Notes under the pieces: model-generated | Seen by the model: only the letters and a program-made list of their open reading frames with translations | What the model was told of the DNA's origin: nothing | Databases searched by the model: none | Shown here: positions 27,107 through 36,187 of the stretch, piece by piece | How the letters are laid out: every line of letters begins with the position of its first letter | How positions within the stretch are numbered: the stretch's first letter is position 1 | Source of the DNA: Methanobacteriaceae archaeon | GTDB taxonomy: Archaea > Methanobacteriota > Methanobacteria > Methanobacteriales > Methanobacteriaceae | Length of the DNA stretch: 55,998 nucleotides | Direction of reading: 5' to 3' | NCBI GenBank assembly: GCA_027318585.1 | Contig: DAHVOW010000011.1 | Location: 1 to 55,998 of the forward strand | Translations under genes and position numbers: made by a program

Positions 27107-28969
27107 ATGAAACAAATTCTTTTAACCAATTCTAAAAAGTGTGACGGCTGTAATGACTGTATTGAAGCCTGTGCTAATGTGAATGGGGAAAGCGGCATCT
27201 TCCTCCATAAAATGACCGATGGTTATCAGGCCATCTTGTGTCAGCAGTGCATCAATCCCTCCTGTATGAAGGGCTGCTTCCGGGATGCCATCTACCGGGA
27301 AAATGATGTGGTCCGAATTGATCAGGACTCCTGTGTTGGCTGTAGGCTGTGCATGCTCATGTGCCCCATTGGATCCATAACCCACACTGAGGATCAGATC
27401 CTGAAGTGCGAACAGCAGTGCCTCCAATCAGAAAATGATATTCCTGCTTGTGTTAAATCCTGTTCCGAAGGATGTTTAGAAGTGGTTGATGTAAAAGAGT
27501 TCGCTACCGGATTACAAAGAGGTTTTGAAATCGAAAACAACCTCAGCAAACCTTCTACCCGCAGCATATCGCCTTCTAATGACCTGGCCATAGCAACCCA
27601 GGGTTTATGTGTATTCTGTGGGACCTGTGAAATTGTATGCCCCACTAATGCCATAGAAATTGTGGACGACCATGCGGAGATAGATAAGACCCGTTGTATA
27701 ATGTGTGGGTCCTGCACTGCGGCCTGTCCAGTACTTATACCTACCGGTGCAGGCAGCATATGGGATCCCAGGACTATTGCCGATATCAGATACACTTCCA
27801 AGGCAGGAAAATATGTGCTGCGTGGGTTTGGAACCGAACGGAGGTTGCCTAACTTTGATGACATAATCATACTACCGGCCCAGGCGTCCATCGCACCGGT
27901 GGACAAATATCGGGAAGCCTGTAACACCAAGGTGGTTCTGGGAACTCGTTACGCTGAAAATCCATTGGAACTTGAGACTCCGGTCCTGATCGCCGGTATG
28001 TCCTTCGGAGCCCTAAGTGAGGAGTGCAAACTGGCCATGGCCAAGGGATCTGCGCTGGTAGGGTCTTGTGCCAATACCGGAGAAGGAGGAATGCTCCCCC
28101 GTGAACGAGAATATGCTGATAAACTGATGGTCCAGTATTCATCGGGACGTTTCGGTGTTTCAGAAGACTACCTCAATGTTGGTGATGCCATTGAGGTTAA
28201 AATCGGTCAAGGTGCCAAGCCAGGTATGGGAGGACACCTCTTAGCAGAAAAAGTAAGCCCTAAAGTGGCTAAAATCAGGGGAATACCCATAGGAACTGAT
28301 GCCCTCAGTCCGGCTCGTTTCCTGGATGCCACCCAGGACGGTGACCTGGCCAAACACATCGAACTAATCAGGGAAGTAACCGACTGGCAGGTACCAATAG
28401 TTGTCAAATTAGGGCCTGGAAGAGTACACGAGGATGTACAACTGGTGGCTGAAGCCGGAGCCGACGTTATCTCCGTGGATGGTATGGAGGGAGGTACTGG
28501 GGCAGCACCAGCAGTGGTAATCGAACATACTGGAATACCCACCCTGGCAGCTTTGATGGAAGCGGTGCACGGTCTGGAAGAAATTGGAATGAAGGACACA
28601 GTGGATCTTATAATTACTGGTGGAATACGCAGTGGTGCCGATGTAGCCAAGGCCATGGCACTGGGAGCAGATGCAGCTTACATTGGAACCGGAGCCATGA
28701 TTGCCATGGGTTGTGTGGCCTGCCGTATGTGCTACACCGGCAAATGTCCAGTAGGTGTGGCCACCCAGGATCCAACTCTCTGTGAACGTCTGGATATAGA
28801 CGTAGCAGCCATGAAAGTGGCTAACTACATTAAATCCATGACCGAAGAGACCAAGATGCTGGCCCAGTTAGCTGGTCATGATGATGTTCGTAAGTTCGCC
28901 CCTGATGATCTGCGGGCTTTGAACTCCGATACTGCGGCCATAACTGGTGTAAGGTTGACTGGGACATAA
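27107..28969 (+). CDS. Glutamate synthase FMN domain fused to N-terminal ferredoxin modules
   Basis: The 620-residue protein begins with several 4Fe-4S motifs (CDGCNDCIEAC, CQQCINPSCMKGC, CVGCRLCMLMCP, CVFCGTCEIVCP, CIMCGSCTAACP; residues 6-205). From about residue 220 it carries the FMN-binding glutamate synthase barrel with PVLIAGMSFGALSEE, GEGGMLPRE, VKIGQGAKPGMGGHL, DGMEGGTGAAP and GADAAYIGTGA. A [3Fe-4S] cysteine set lies in CVACRMCYTGKCPVG. The archaeal enzyme is split into separate genes. The GXGXG subunit lies immediately upstream, but the glutaminase (class II amidotransferase) subunit is not found here. Electrons probably come from ferredoxin. The operon is likely controlled by the divergent HTH gene. 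Confidence 0.9.
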   Translation: MKQILLTNSKKCDGCNDCIEACANVNGESGIFLHKMTDGYQAILCQQCINPSCMKGCFRDAIYRENDVVRIDQDSCVGCRLCMLMCPIGSITHTEDQILKCEQQCLQSENDIPACVKSCSEGCLEVVDVKEFATGLQRGFEIENNLSKPSTRSISPSNDLAIATQGLCVFCGTCEIVCPTNAIEIVDDHAEIDKTRCIMCGSCTAACPVLIPTGAGSIWDPRTIADIRYTSKAGKYVLRGFGTERRLPNFDDIIILPAQASIAPVDKYREACNTKVVLGTRYAENPLELETPVLIAGMSFGALSEECKLAMAKGSALVGSCANTGEGGMLPREREYADKLMVQYSSGRFGVSEDYLNVGDAIEVKIGQGAKPGMGGHLLAEKVSPKVAKIRGIPIGTDALSPARFLDATQDGDLAKHIELIREVTDWQVPIVVKLGPGRVHEDVQLVAEAGADVISVDGMEGGTGAAPAVVIEHTGIPTLAALMEAVHGLEEIGMKDTVDLIITGGIRSGADVAKAMALGADAAYIGTGAMIAMGCVACRMCYTGKCPVGVATQDPTLCERLDIDVAAMKVANYIKSMTEETKMLAQLAGHDDVRKFAPDDLRALNSDTAAITGVRLTGT

Positions 28970-28979
28970 ATTTTAAAAC

Positions 28980-29005
28980 AAGGGGCTTTAATTTTTAATC
29001 CCCTT
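28980..29005 (+). terminator. Weak terminator-like hairpin after the glutamate-synthase-like operon
   Basis: AAGGGG and CCCCTT form a 6-bp stem with a long T-rich loop, followed by pyrimidine-rich sequence. The stem is modest and the element may instead work as a U-rich archaeal terminator. Confidence 0.4.
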
Positions 29006-29178
29006 CCCCTTTACTTTTCAAAAACAAAACAAATATTTTTAAATTACCTTCTACTGGGTTACTATTTTTAAGGACATTATTGGACTTTAAAATTAGCTAA
29101 TAAATTAGCACCGAATTTTCGTAATATCTAAAAATCAAACTATTAAAAGAAAAAAAAGAAAAAATTGATTTTAAGGTT

Positions 29179-29853
29179 TTATTCAACTGGTTCGTATTCT
29201 GCACTTTCTGCGAAGATTAAAGCCACGGATCTGCCCTGGAACATTAACAGATAACCGTATCCTAATAGGAATACCAGGAAACCGATGAGAATAAACATCA
29301 GGATTCCTCCGACCAGGCCAATGACAAATCCAATTACAGTCAGAACTACCATTAGCACGATCCACCAGATTATATAATCTCCCCATCCAATGGCCCTGAT
29401 CCGGTCTAGTATTTCGCTGTATCTCAATGCTGCACCGATCTCACCATCATAGTAGGCCATGTTAGCAATACCCACATAAGCGAATATGCTTATAATTATG
29501 GCCAGCAGAATTGCTATCAAGAAGAATACGAATGCAATCCCGTTGAATGCCATGCTACTGAAATCCCCGGTTCCTGCGAATACAAATGCAAGTAAATAGA
29601 AGATTAGGGGTATTATTGAGTAAACTATACCAACAACTAAAATCTTTAGACCATCAATAAATAGTTCTCCAACATCGTCGAAATCTGGAATATCATCAAT
29701 ACCAGCTAAAGTTGATTTTATGATTCTTAAGTAATATCCAAGGGCTATAAAGTTTACAATCGGGATTATCAGGATAATTCCCAAAATAAGCAACTTTACC
29801 CAATCTTGAATGGGATATTGCAGAGAATCACTTATGTTTTCTCCAACATTCAT
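29179..29853 (-). CDS. DUF4013-type membrane protein
   Basis: The 224-residue protein has about five hydrophobic segments (roughly 20-42, 68-95, 105-135, 155-185 and 185-210). It starts with NISDSLQYPIQDWVKLLILG, contains the short signature IDDIPDFDD after the first helices, and ends with a G/L/F-rich hairpin. This pattern is typical of DUF4013 proteins, common in Methanobacteriales and without known function. The ATG follows GAGGTGA with a 6-nt spacer. A paralogue lies upstream on the same strand at 30120-30824. Confidence 0.82.
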   Translation of the reverse strand: MNVGENISDSLQYPIQDWVKLLILGIILIIPIVNFIALGYYLRIIKSTLAGIDDIPDFDDVGELFIDGLKILVVGIVYSIIPLIFYLLAFVFAGTGDFSSMAFNGIAFVFFLIAILLAIIISIFAYVGIANMAYYDGEIGAALRYSEILDRIRAIGWGDYIIWWIVLMVVLTVIGFVIGLVGGILMFILIGFLVFLLGYGYLLMFQGRSVALIFAESAEYEPVE

Positions 29854-30119
29854 TTTGTTTCACCTCGAGGGGTTTATTTACAATACGTTAATATGGAGGT
29901 CTTAAGGGATAAAAATTTCGGTTAATTAAACTTATTACTAGCTTCACTTAGAAAAAAATGTTCGTAGAACTGAATGGTCCCTTGAAAAATTTCACATTAT
30001 TTATTGGCTTTAACCAATTTAATTAAATTAACTAATTTGAGAGTAGATTAATCCTATTTGGATTAAAAGATTTATTATACAGAACTAGTCTAAATGTAAA
30101 ATTTACCCTTTAGATCCAG

Positions 30120-30824
30120 TTAATTCTGTTCGCTGGATGCGAATATTAAGCATAATGATCTTGTTATGAATATGGCGTAGAAGGGGATGATTACTATGGG
30201 GACTAAAAGGATGCCGATTAGAATCATGAGAGTCAGGGAGGATATCGTTACTGTTATCAAACCAACCACTAAAATTAGGAGGTACCAGATTAGGTAATTT
30301 TTCCAGCTTATTAGAGATATTCTTTCTAATATTTCATTAAAACGGAAGGCAGCTCTGATTTCTCCATTGTAAAGAGCCATGTTGGCAATTCCAATCAATC
30401 CGAAAACGCCCACCAGGACTAAAATTATCAATCCCGCGAGTGATCCAGATAAGAGGATCCATATGGTGAATCCGGAAGTAAACAGATTATATGATCCTTG
30501 TTGGAAAATGAATATTAAAGAGATTAGTATTGGCAGAATGAGGTACACTATTATCACTAAGGCAACCTTAAATCCATCTGAAGCCAGAGATTTCCAATCA
30601 TCAAAATTAGGAAGTTCATCAGACCCTTCCATGAATGTTCTTAAAATTCGATATATATAGCCCATAGGAAAAAATCCAAGGCATAACAGAAAAGGAGACA
30701 CCAAGGTAAAGGTATAAATAAATCCGATTGCTGGTAATAAAAGTAAAACACCCAGAATGATCACTTTCATCCAGTCTTGTGATGGATATTTAATTGATTC
30801 GGAAATTATCTCAATATTTTCTAT
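30120..30824 (-). CDS. DUF4013-type membrane protein, paralogue with ATA start
   Basis: The product resembles its neighbour at 29179 and has the same arrangement: SDELPNFDDWKSL matches IDDIPDFDD and there are about five hydrophobic segments. The first ATG (30770) would remove the conserved start of the family and has no ribosome site. Reading upstream in frame gives ISESIKYPSQDWMK, matching ISDSLQYPIQDWVK of the paralogue. That segment begins at ATA (30822-30824), with GGTGAT placed 3 nt before it, the spacing used by ATG starts of cab and purM. I therefore annotate 234 residues from ATA. A sequencing error or a weakened gene is possible. Confidence 0.7.
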   Translation of the reverse strand: MENIEIISESIKYPSQDWMKVIILGVLLLLPAIGFIYTFTLVSPFLLCLGFFPMGYIYRILRTFMEGSDELPNFDDWKSLASDGFKVALVIIVYLILPILISLIFIFQQGSYNLFTSGFTIWILLSGSLAGLIILVLVGVFGLIGIANMALYNGEIRAAFRFNEILERISLISWKNYLIWYLLILVVGLITVTISSLTLMILIGILLVPIVIIPFYAIFITRSLCLIFASSEQN

Positions 30825-31093
30825 AAAATCACCAATTCTGGCTATTATTCAGTATATATTAATTATAATATTCTGTTGACTCTCATAAAGCTAATGAATG
30901 ATACACTTAGATTAATACGAATATACAATGAATTAATACATAATTTAGATTGAAAAGCATAGTAACAGAAGACTTTAAGTACAATGCCCATAATCAATAT
31001 CTGGATAGCATTTGAAAAAGCTGGATAAAAAAACTGTTATGACATTAAAATTGGCAACAATGCTTAATATCCATTGAATTTAGGTGAACAATA

Positions 31094-31783
31094 TTGAAAT
31101 GGCAATTCATCGTAGTAATCCTCCTGGCCATATTTGGAGTTTTCCTATTCTTCTCAGCCCTTTTAGGTCCTGTAGACCCGGTGGGAAGATTGGGATTCGT
31201 TAAATTTGCTAATCCAGACATGTTCCCCGGACATCCCCACTCAGAAGTGTTATCCCAGTATGGACAAGAAAGGGGATCTAAATGCGTCCTGGTAGTACAC
31301 TACGCCGGAGATTCTGGCTACCGACACTACAAAGAGAACAACGTTACCATCATTGAACTGGCCTTTGTTGACAAGGTTAACCGGGCTAAAACGGATATTG
31401 ACTGGAATGACGTGTTGCAAACATTCATATATGGTATCCCCAAGGACCGGTGGCAGTACAAAGCGGATGGTAAAGTATTTGATAACTACGATGACGCCAT
31501 GGCCTACGTTAAAAAGATAGCCCGACAGAAAGGTCAGCAAGGACCCATACCCATGGTTTACCATGGAACTGCCCGGGCTGGAAATCCTATTATCAATCAG
31601 GGATGCGGATTCCCATTATACGTCCAGATCTGCTGGTATGAATACGGCCGATGGGCTGCTTACTACTACATAGTGAAGGGAATGATCCAGCCCTACTTAA
31701 GCCTTCCCTACCGCACTTTCGAATGGCTGCACGCCTCGGAACTTCAGTACTATTACACCGAAGGTATGCTTAACTACGAATAA
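31094..31783 (+). CDS. Predicted membrane-anchored extracellular protein, unknown function
   Basis: The 229-residue protein has one N-terminal hydrophobic segment (about residues 4-25) that could be a signal anchor, then a soluble domain rich in Tyr and Trp, with CGFPLYVQICWYEYGRWAAYYYIVKG near the C terminus. It starts with TTG at 31094, supported by AGGTGA 6 nt upstream; no in-frame ATG is better placed. I do not recognise a family. It stands alone with a clear terminator downstream. Confidence 0.65.
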   Translation: MKWQFIVVILLAIFGVFLFFSALLGPVDPVGRLGFVKFANPDMFPGHPHSEVLSQYGQERGSKCVLVVHYAGDSGYRHYKENNVTIIELAFVDKVNRAKTDIDWNDVLQTFIYGIPKDRWQYKADGKVFDNYDDAMAYVKKIARQKGQQGPIPMVYHGTARAGNPIINQGCGFPLYVQICWYEYGRWAAYYYIVKGMIQPYLSLPYRTFEWLHASELQYYYTEGMLNYE

Positions 31784-31796
31784 GAAAAAATGTTTT

Positions 31797-31827
31797 AAAT
31801 AAGGACAATTGCTCCTTATTTTATTTT
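31797..31827 (+). terminator. Terminator-like hairpin after the anchored protein gene
   Basis: AAATAAGGA and TCCTTATTT form a perfect 9-bp stem with a 7-nt loop, followed by TATTTTTT. Confidence 0.7.
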
Positions 31828-31846
31828 TTACCTAATTATTCTAAAC

Positions 31847-33019
31847 TCAAATCTCGCGCTGTTTAACCAGGGATTCAATTAGCTTTTCCACCACTTCCAG
31901 GGGGGCGGTGGTTTTTATACCGGTGGGTGTGAAATGGGTGGGTGAAGAAATGTGGCCCTCCATTCTGAGTCCTTCTAGGAGACTAATCATGGGGGGTGCA
32001 CTAATTTTAAGTTTACTGCAGATGGTGTGGATATCATAAAATGTAGGTGGAGCAGTGGACTCCAATTTACAGAGTTCTAAGAGTTTTATGGCATCTTTTC
32101 GCTGATTTAACACTAATTTTTCACTCTTATCCATCATTCCGGATATAAAATCTGGGTCCTGTATGTTTCCACACCACATGGGACCTGCCACCCGCATCAG
32201 ATGGTCACAGTGGGGGCATCTGGGATCAATAAGTGGAGCTATGCCATAATGGACCTTGCGGTTTAGGCAACTGGGACAGTGGGCTATGTAACCCATATCT
32301 TTAAGGGAATTATCAGTTTTCTTAGCCCCTTTGCTGACGGTGGCGTACAGGCGCAGGTAGTGTTCGGTGCTGTGGCAGAACTTGAAGGTTAAAAACTTCT
32401 TATAACGGGCGAAAGACAGTGATAAAAATCCGGCCAGTATCCTCAAACCATTTTCATGGCAGTACTCAGTCTTAAGCGGTTTCGAGCCGTACTTTCGTAT
32501 GCAGGGTTCGGGATAGGTGCCGCATAGTGCCGAGGTGTCGGTGGCAGTAACGGCCAGCATACTGTTTCGAGGCAGATTTACTGCTGCCGAGTCGGTAAAA
32601 GGAGATGGAGTCCCAAAGGGGTCAATATCTACCACGTTAAATTTGCCCTTGCAATGGCGTAGAAGAAGGTTAGCATCCTTCTGGCAGACTTTGACGTTAT
32701 CTGTATCATTTTCAAGGGAATTTTCCCTGGCCAGGGCCACAGCTTGGGGATTGACATCATTTATTAGCACCCCTTCCACTCCTGAAACCTCTTTTGAGTA
32801 ACGTATGCCCCTGATACCGCTACCTCCGAAGGCGTCACAGATATTTAAGTCCTTTTCAATTTCGGATTTAAATTGTTGAAGGGCCAGCACAGATAAATCC
32901 CGATTTAGTTCCATAACTGGGTTGTAAAAGACCGGGGCCCGGGAGGATACTTTTTCGAAGGTTGGAACCCTGATCTTCACCTGCCCCTCAGTGATAAGCA
33001 TATGATCCATAAAATCCAT
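31847..33019 (-). CDS. trm1: tRNA (guanine26-N2)-dimethyltransferase Trm1
   Basis: Trm1 uses SAM to dimethylate G26 of tRNA. The 390-residue protein has the N-terminal TEGQVKIRVP and APVFYNPVMELNRDLSVLAL segments. The SAM-binding region is DAFGGSGIRGIRYSKE followed by NDVNPQAV, and the catalytic region reads VVDIDPFGTPSPFTDSA. A C-terminal zinc-binding set of cysteines appears as CPSC and CPHC, and a winged-helix-like end follows (LSPTHFTPTGIKT). The start follows GAGGT with a 7-nt spacer. It is divergent from the CPBP protease gene. Confidence 0.93.
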   Translation of the reverse strand: MDFMDHMLITEGQVKIRVPTFEKVSSRAPVFYNPVMELNRDLSVLALQQFKSEIEKDLNICDAFGGSGIRGIRYSKEVSGVEGVLINDVNPQAVALARENSLENDTDNVKVCQKDANLLLRHCKGKFNVVDIDPFGTPSPFTDSAAVNLPRNSMLAVTATDTSALCGTYPEPCIRKYGSKPLKTEYCHENGLRILAGFLSLSFARYKKFLTFKFCHSTEHYLRLYATVSKGAKKTDNSLKDMGYIAHCPSCLNRKVHYGIAPLIDPRCPHCDHLMRVAGPMWCGNIQDPDFISGMMDKSEKLVLNQRKDAIKLLELCKLESTAPPTFYDIHTICSKLKISAPPMISLLEGLRMEGHISSPTHFTPTGIKTTAPLEVVEKLIESLVKQREI

Positions 33020-33133
33020 AAATTAAACCTCAAATAATTCCATCTTCCTAAGGATGTTTCTAGCACCGGCCTATTAAGAGTAATTATAATTATGAGTAAT
33101 TAATTAGTTTAGGATTAGTTTAGGAGATGTTTC

Positions 33134-34051
33134 ATGTCCCATTTACCCTTCCTTGATAATGCAAAAACTGGAAAAAACAACTGGTGGAGATATCTTTTCA
33201 CGGTAGTAGGTTCCATAGGGCTGGCGAGCGTAGCTGCAGGGTTATTACTGGCGTTTATAGTCGTGGTCCTCACCGTTCTTTCTCACCCGGTTATTAGCCC
33301 CGGTATGGTAAACAACCTAATATCCCTCAATAATCCTTTACTTATCGTGCTCATAACCGGAGTTACCTATGCTTTATCATTCTTTTTATTCTACCTGTTG
33401 GTGCGGTTTTTACACCATAAGAACTTTAAAATACTGATAAATTATGGGGTCGGATTCCGTTGGGGAATGTTCTTAAAAGGGGCTTTAATATGGTTTGTGA
33501 TACTTTCATTACTGAGTCTGCCCGACTTTATCCTTAACCCCGGCGCATACCAGGTGTCCCTAAATTCTGAAGCCTTTTACTGGCTGCTGGTTTTAAGCGT
33601 ATTGGCCTTTCCGGTTCAAGCATCCTTTGAGGAGATCCTCTTTAGGGGGTACCTGATGCAGGGAGTAAGTCTTATATCCGAAAAACCCATAATCCCCTTG
33701 CTGGTTACATCAACTCTGTTTGGATTGGTACATTTTTTCAATGGAGCCAATCTGGATCAGAGCATATCCATAGTTATTTCCACCTTCATCATTGGCCTCA
33801 TGTTGGGGATCATCGCCCTAGCTGATAATGGCCTGGAGACTGCCATGGGAGTACATATCGTTAACAACCTTTTTGTAGCATTAATATTTAACTCCGCTGA
33901 CTCTGGACTGCCAGGTCTGCCTTCACTCATCACTGCGCCCGCCTCCAGCCCATACACTGGCCTTCCATTCCTGGTTCTGGCAGCAACTTTAATGTTAATT
34001 GCCAGCTACTGGAAACAGAAACAGGAATTAGTTGATGTCTTTCGATTCTAA
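33134..34051 (+). CDS. CPBP-family intramembrane metalloprotease
   Basis: The 305-residue protein has about seven or eight hydrophobic segments and the CPBP (CAAX protease and bacteriocin-processing) motifs. EEILFRGYL is the glutamate pair and arginine of motif 1, HFFNG carries the motif 2 histidine, and HIVNNL is motif 3. The substrate is unknown. The ATG follows AGGAGAT with a 5-nt spacer. It stands alone. Confidence 0.87.
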   Translation: MSHLPFLDNAKTGKNNWWRYLFTVVGSIGLASVAAGLLLAFIVVVLTVLSHPVISPGMVNNLISLNNPLLIVLITGVTYALSFFLFYLLVRFLHHKNFKILINYGVGFRWGMFLKGALIWFVILSLLSLPDFILNPGAYQVSLNSEAFYWLLVLSVLAFPVQASFEEILFRGYLMQGVSLISEKPIIPLLVTSTLFGLVHFFNGANLDQSISIVISTFIIGLMLGIIALADNGLETAMGVHIVNNLFVALIFNSADSGLPGLPSLITAPASSPYTGLPFLVLAATLMLIASYWKQKQELVDVFRF

Positions 34052-34241
34052 GTGAATATAAATATAAATATTCTTGGAGTGATATCCTGGCACGGTCTTA
34101 AAAATTTTTAAGTCCATTGAAACATTTTTTAAGGCAGAGAATTAGAATGTATGTCAAAAATGCAAGAATGATGTATTTTTTCCCTTAACGTTTTAAAAAT
34201 CCCTATAGAGTGTGTTTGATTATAAAAATTTAAGTGATATC

Positions 34242-35336
34242 ATGATACCCATTGCTAAACCATTAATTGATGAAAAAGAGATAGAAGAAGTGGTAAAAGT
34301 TTTAAAATCTGGAATGATAGCCCAGGGTCCCAGGGTGGCAGAATTTGAAGAAAAATTTGCCGAATATATAGGTGTGGATTATGCCGTTGCGGCAAGTTCA
34401 GGTACCACTGCCCTGCATCTGGCCATGCTGGCCGCGGGGATTGGAAAAGACGACGAAGTAATAACCACTCCTTTCAGCTTCGCTGCCACTGGCAATTGTG
34501 TATTATATGTGGGGGCTTGTCCGGTTTTTGTTGATATAGACCCTCAAACCTACAATTTAGACCCTAATAAAATTGAAGATGCCATTACCGATAAAACCAG
34601 GGCCATACTGCCGGTGCATCTTTATGGTCAGCCAGCGAAGATGGATGAGATAAACCGCGTGGCCCGGGATAATGATCTGGTGGTGATTGAAGATGCTGCC
34701 CAGGCTCATGGAGCTCTTTATAAAAGAAAAAAAGCAGGATCCCTGGGCAGTATGGGATGTTTTAGCTTTTATCCCACTAAAAATATGACCACCAGTGAAG
34801 GGGGAATTATAACCACGGATAATCAGGAAATGGCTGATAATGCCCGGATATTAAGGGCACATGGTGAGAAGGAGCGTTACAGCCATGTGGTTCTGGGGTA
34901 TAACTTTCGCATGACCGACATAGCAGCAGCCATTGGGCTGGTGCAACTGGAGAAGCTGGATGATTTCAACGAAAGACGACTGGAAAATGCGGAATATTTA
35001 ACCGAACACCTAAAGGAAATACCCGGCCTAGAGGCACCATTCGTCTTGGAAGAGGTTAGGCACGTATTCCACCAATACACTATTCGGGTGGGTGAAGGTA
35101 AACGGGATGATTTCATGAAGTTTCTGACAGAAAGCGGAATTGGAACCGGAATCCATTATCCGATACCCATATACCAACAAAAACTATATAAGGACCTGAA
35201 TTTTAGCGCTAATTGTCCAGAAGCCGAAAAAGCAGCAAAAGAAGTATTATCTATACCGGTACATCCAGGTCTAAGTGTAGAAGATGTTGAAAAAATAGTC
35301 AGTGTATTATCAGAAGCTGGAGATGAATTGTTTTAA
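34242..35336 (+). CDS. DegT/DnrJ/EryC1/StrS-family PLP aminotransferase
   Basis: The 364-residue protein is a sugar-type aminotransferase. It shows AASSGTTALHLAMLA, DEVITTPFSFAATGN, VIEDAAQAHGA and the PLP-lysine site SFYPTKNMTTSEGG, then RAHGE and YNFRMTDIAAAIGLVQLEKLD, and the C-terminal GIHYPIPIYQQ. Such enzymes aminate nucleotide-linked keto sugars for surface glycans; the sugar cannot be told and no sugar genes are adjacent. I choose ATG 34242 (MIPIAKPLIDE) with an AGTGAT site; the alternative GTG start ten codons upstream has no ribosome site. Confidence 0.9.
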   Translation: MIPIAKPLIDEKEIEEVVKVLKSGMIAQGPRVAEFEEKFAEYIGVDYAVAASSGTTALHLAMLAAGIGKDDEVITTPFSFAATGNCVLYVGACPVFVDIDPQTYNLDPNKIEDAITDKTRAILPVHLYGQPAKMDEINRVARDNDLVVIEDAAQAHGALYKRKKAGSLGSMGCFSFYPTKNMTTSEGGIITTDNQEMADNARILRAHGEKERYSHVVLGYNFRMTDIAAAIGLVQLEKLDDFNERRLENAEYLTEHLKEIPGLEAPFVLEEVRHVFHQYTIRVGEGKRDDFMKFLTESGIGTGIHYPIPIYQQKLYKDLNFSANCPEAEKAAKEVLSIPVHPGLSVEDVEKIVSVLSEAGDELF

Positions 35337-35374
35337 AAAACAACTGTTTTTAAAAAATAACATAAATTTAAAAA

Positions 35375-35459
35375 ATGCATGGAGGAGCTCCTTTGGGGGG
35401 GGTGATTATTGGATAATCACGAATGGAATTCCTCCAGCATGATGCCTTTATAATAGGCA
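35375..35459. other. Strong two-hairpin structured element in a gene-free stretch
   Basis: A 12-bp stem (TGGAGGAGCTCC at 35380-35391 against GGAATTCCTCCA at 35425-35436, one C-A mismatch and one G-T pair) is extended by ATGC/GCAT around a bulged A. It encloses an 8-base G run and an inner perfect hairpin GTGATTAT-TGG-ATAATCAC (35402-35420). A second hairpin, TGCCT...AGGCA, follows at 35443-35459. On the minus strand the big hairpin is followed by TTTTTT (35369-35374) and a TATA-like element lies near 35482-35490, so a minus-strand small RNA is possible. No known RNA family is recognised. Confidence 0.5.
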
Positions 35460-35852
35460 ATTATTACTCAATGTTAAATTTGTATAAATACTTTTCGATC
35501 CGGCAAGTATGGACTTTGATAGGGGATGAACCTCTTATTCTAAACTTCATTATATATCTAAAGAAAGTTCGGTGACTTGAAGATTGAATACTAAAAAATG
35601 GTTAGGATTGGACAAATTTCGAAATATTTGGTTGGATTTAAGACGATGTATTACTTGATGCCTAAATAAAATATCATATTTTCATCTCTATATGCACAAA
35701 ATCTGGGTAAAAGGAGAAATCATAGCAGAGTTTTCATGATATTTTTTATGAATGCATAAATAATAATCATCATACATAGGATAGGGGATATACAACTATC
35801 TGAAAACTATCTTAGGGCCTCTTAACGGACATAGACTGAGCAGATTAACTAT
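35460..35852. other. Intergenic stretch without recognisable gene
   Basis: No open frame with a ribosome site and no tRNA-like fold was seen in this AT-rich stretch between the structured element and the MTH1187-like gene. AAGGAGAAATC at 35710-35720 resembles a ribosome site but no coding frame follows. Confidence 0.4.
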
Positions 35853-36152
35853 CTAAAGTTTTTCTTCAACAGCCAGAACCTTTTGTGATAGTCCTTTATC
35901 CACATCTCGGCGGTCATCTATTTTTATGCTGGTAGCCACCCTGAGAACTCCCTCATGAAAAACGGCTTCATGGGCCTTTTTAATTGCATCAAAGAGTTCA
36001 TCGGGATCTTCGCTTTCCAGTTGAGTCCCCATTCCACTTAATTCATATTTTATGCCAGTTTCTTCCAGTGCCGCTACGGCCGCAGCAATATAGCCGCTCA
36101 GACTGGTTTCAGAAGTTCCTATGGGGATTATGGTCAGTTCCGCGCATATCAT
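35853..36152 (-). CDS. MTH1187-family thiamine-binding-type protein (DUF77)
   Basis: The 99-residue protein matches the MTH1187/YqgV family, small ferredoxin-like-fold proteins that assemble as tetramers and bind thiamine-like ligands. It reads MICAELTIIPIGTSETSLSGYIAAAV with YELSGMGTQLE and KKAHEAVF, close to my recollection of the Methanothermobacter protein. I start it at ATG 36152 because family members begin MI(T/C)AELT; upstream codons are not conserved and fall in the divergent promoter. Only about 35 bp separates it from the ncsA-like gene start, so both messages may have very short leaders. Confidence 0.87.
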   Translation of the reverse strand: MICAELTIIPIGTSETSLSGYIAAAVAALEETGIKYELSGMGTQLESEDPDELFDAIKKAHEAVFHEGVLRVATSIKIDDRRDVDKGLSQKVLAVEEKL

Positions 36153-36187
36153 AGTCCTATTTATGTTAATTGGTCCATATATCATTT

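Noticed and set aside
27394..27930. 178-residue minus-strand frame opposite the glutamate synthase gene
   Set aside because: It is a shadow of the ferredoxin/FMN coding region.
30048..30066. Inverted repeat TTAATCC/GGATTAA between the two DUF4013 genes
   Set aside because: It is a short AT-rich stem with no T-run on the minus strand and no promoter context; not enough to call a terminator or operator.
34097..34112. 16-bp A/T palindrome CTTAAAAATTTTTAAG upstream of the DegT aminotransferase
   Set aside because: It is a low-complexity A-run next to a T-run in AT-rich spacer; chance is likely and no promoter geometry supports it.
35490..35560. tRNA-like TTCGATCC stretch in the gene-free region
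   Set aside because: No cloverleaf, acceptor stem or anticodon arm can be drawn around it.
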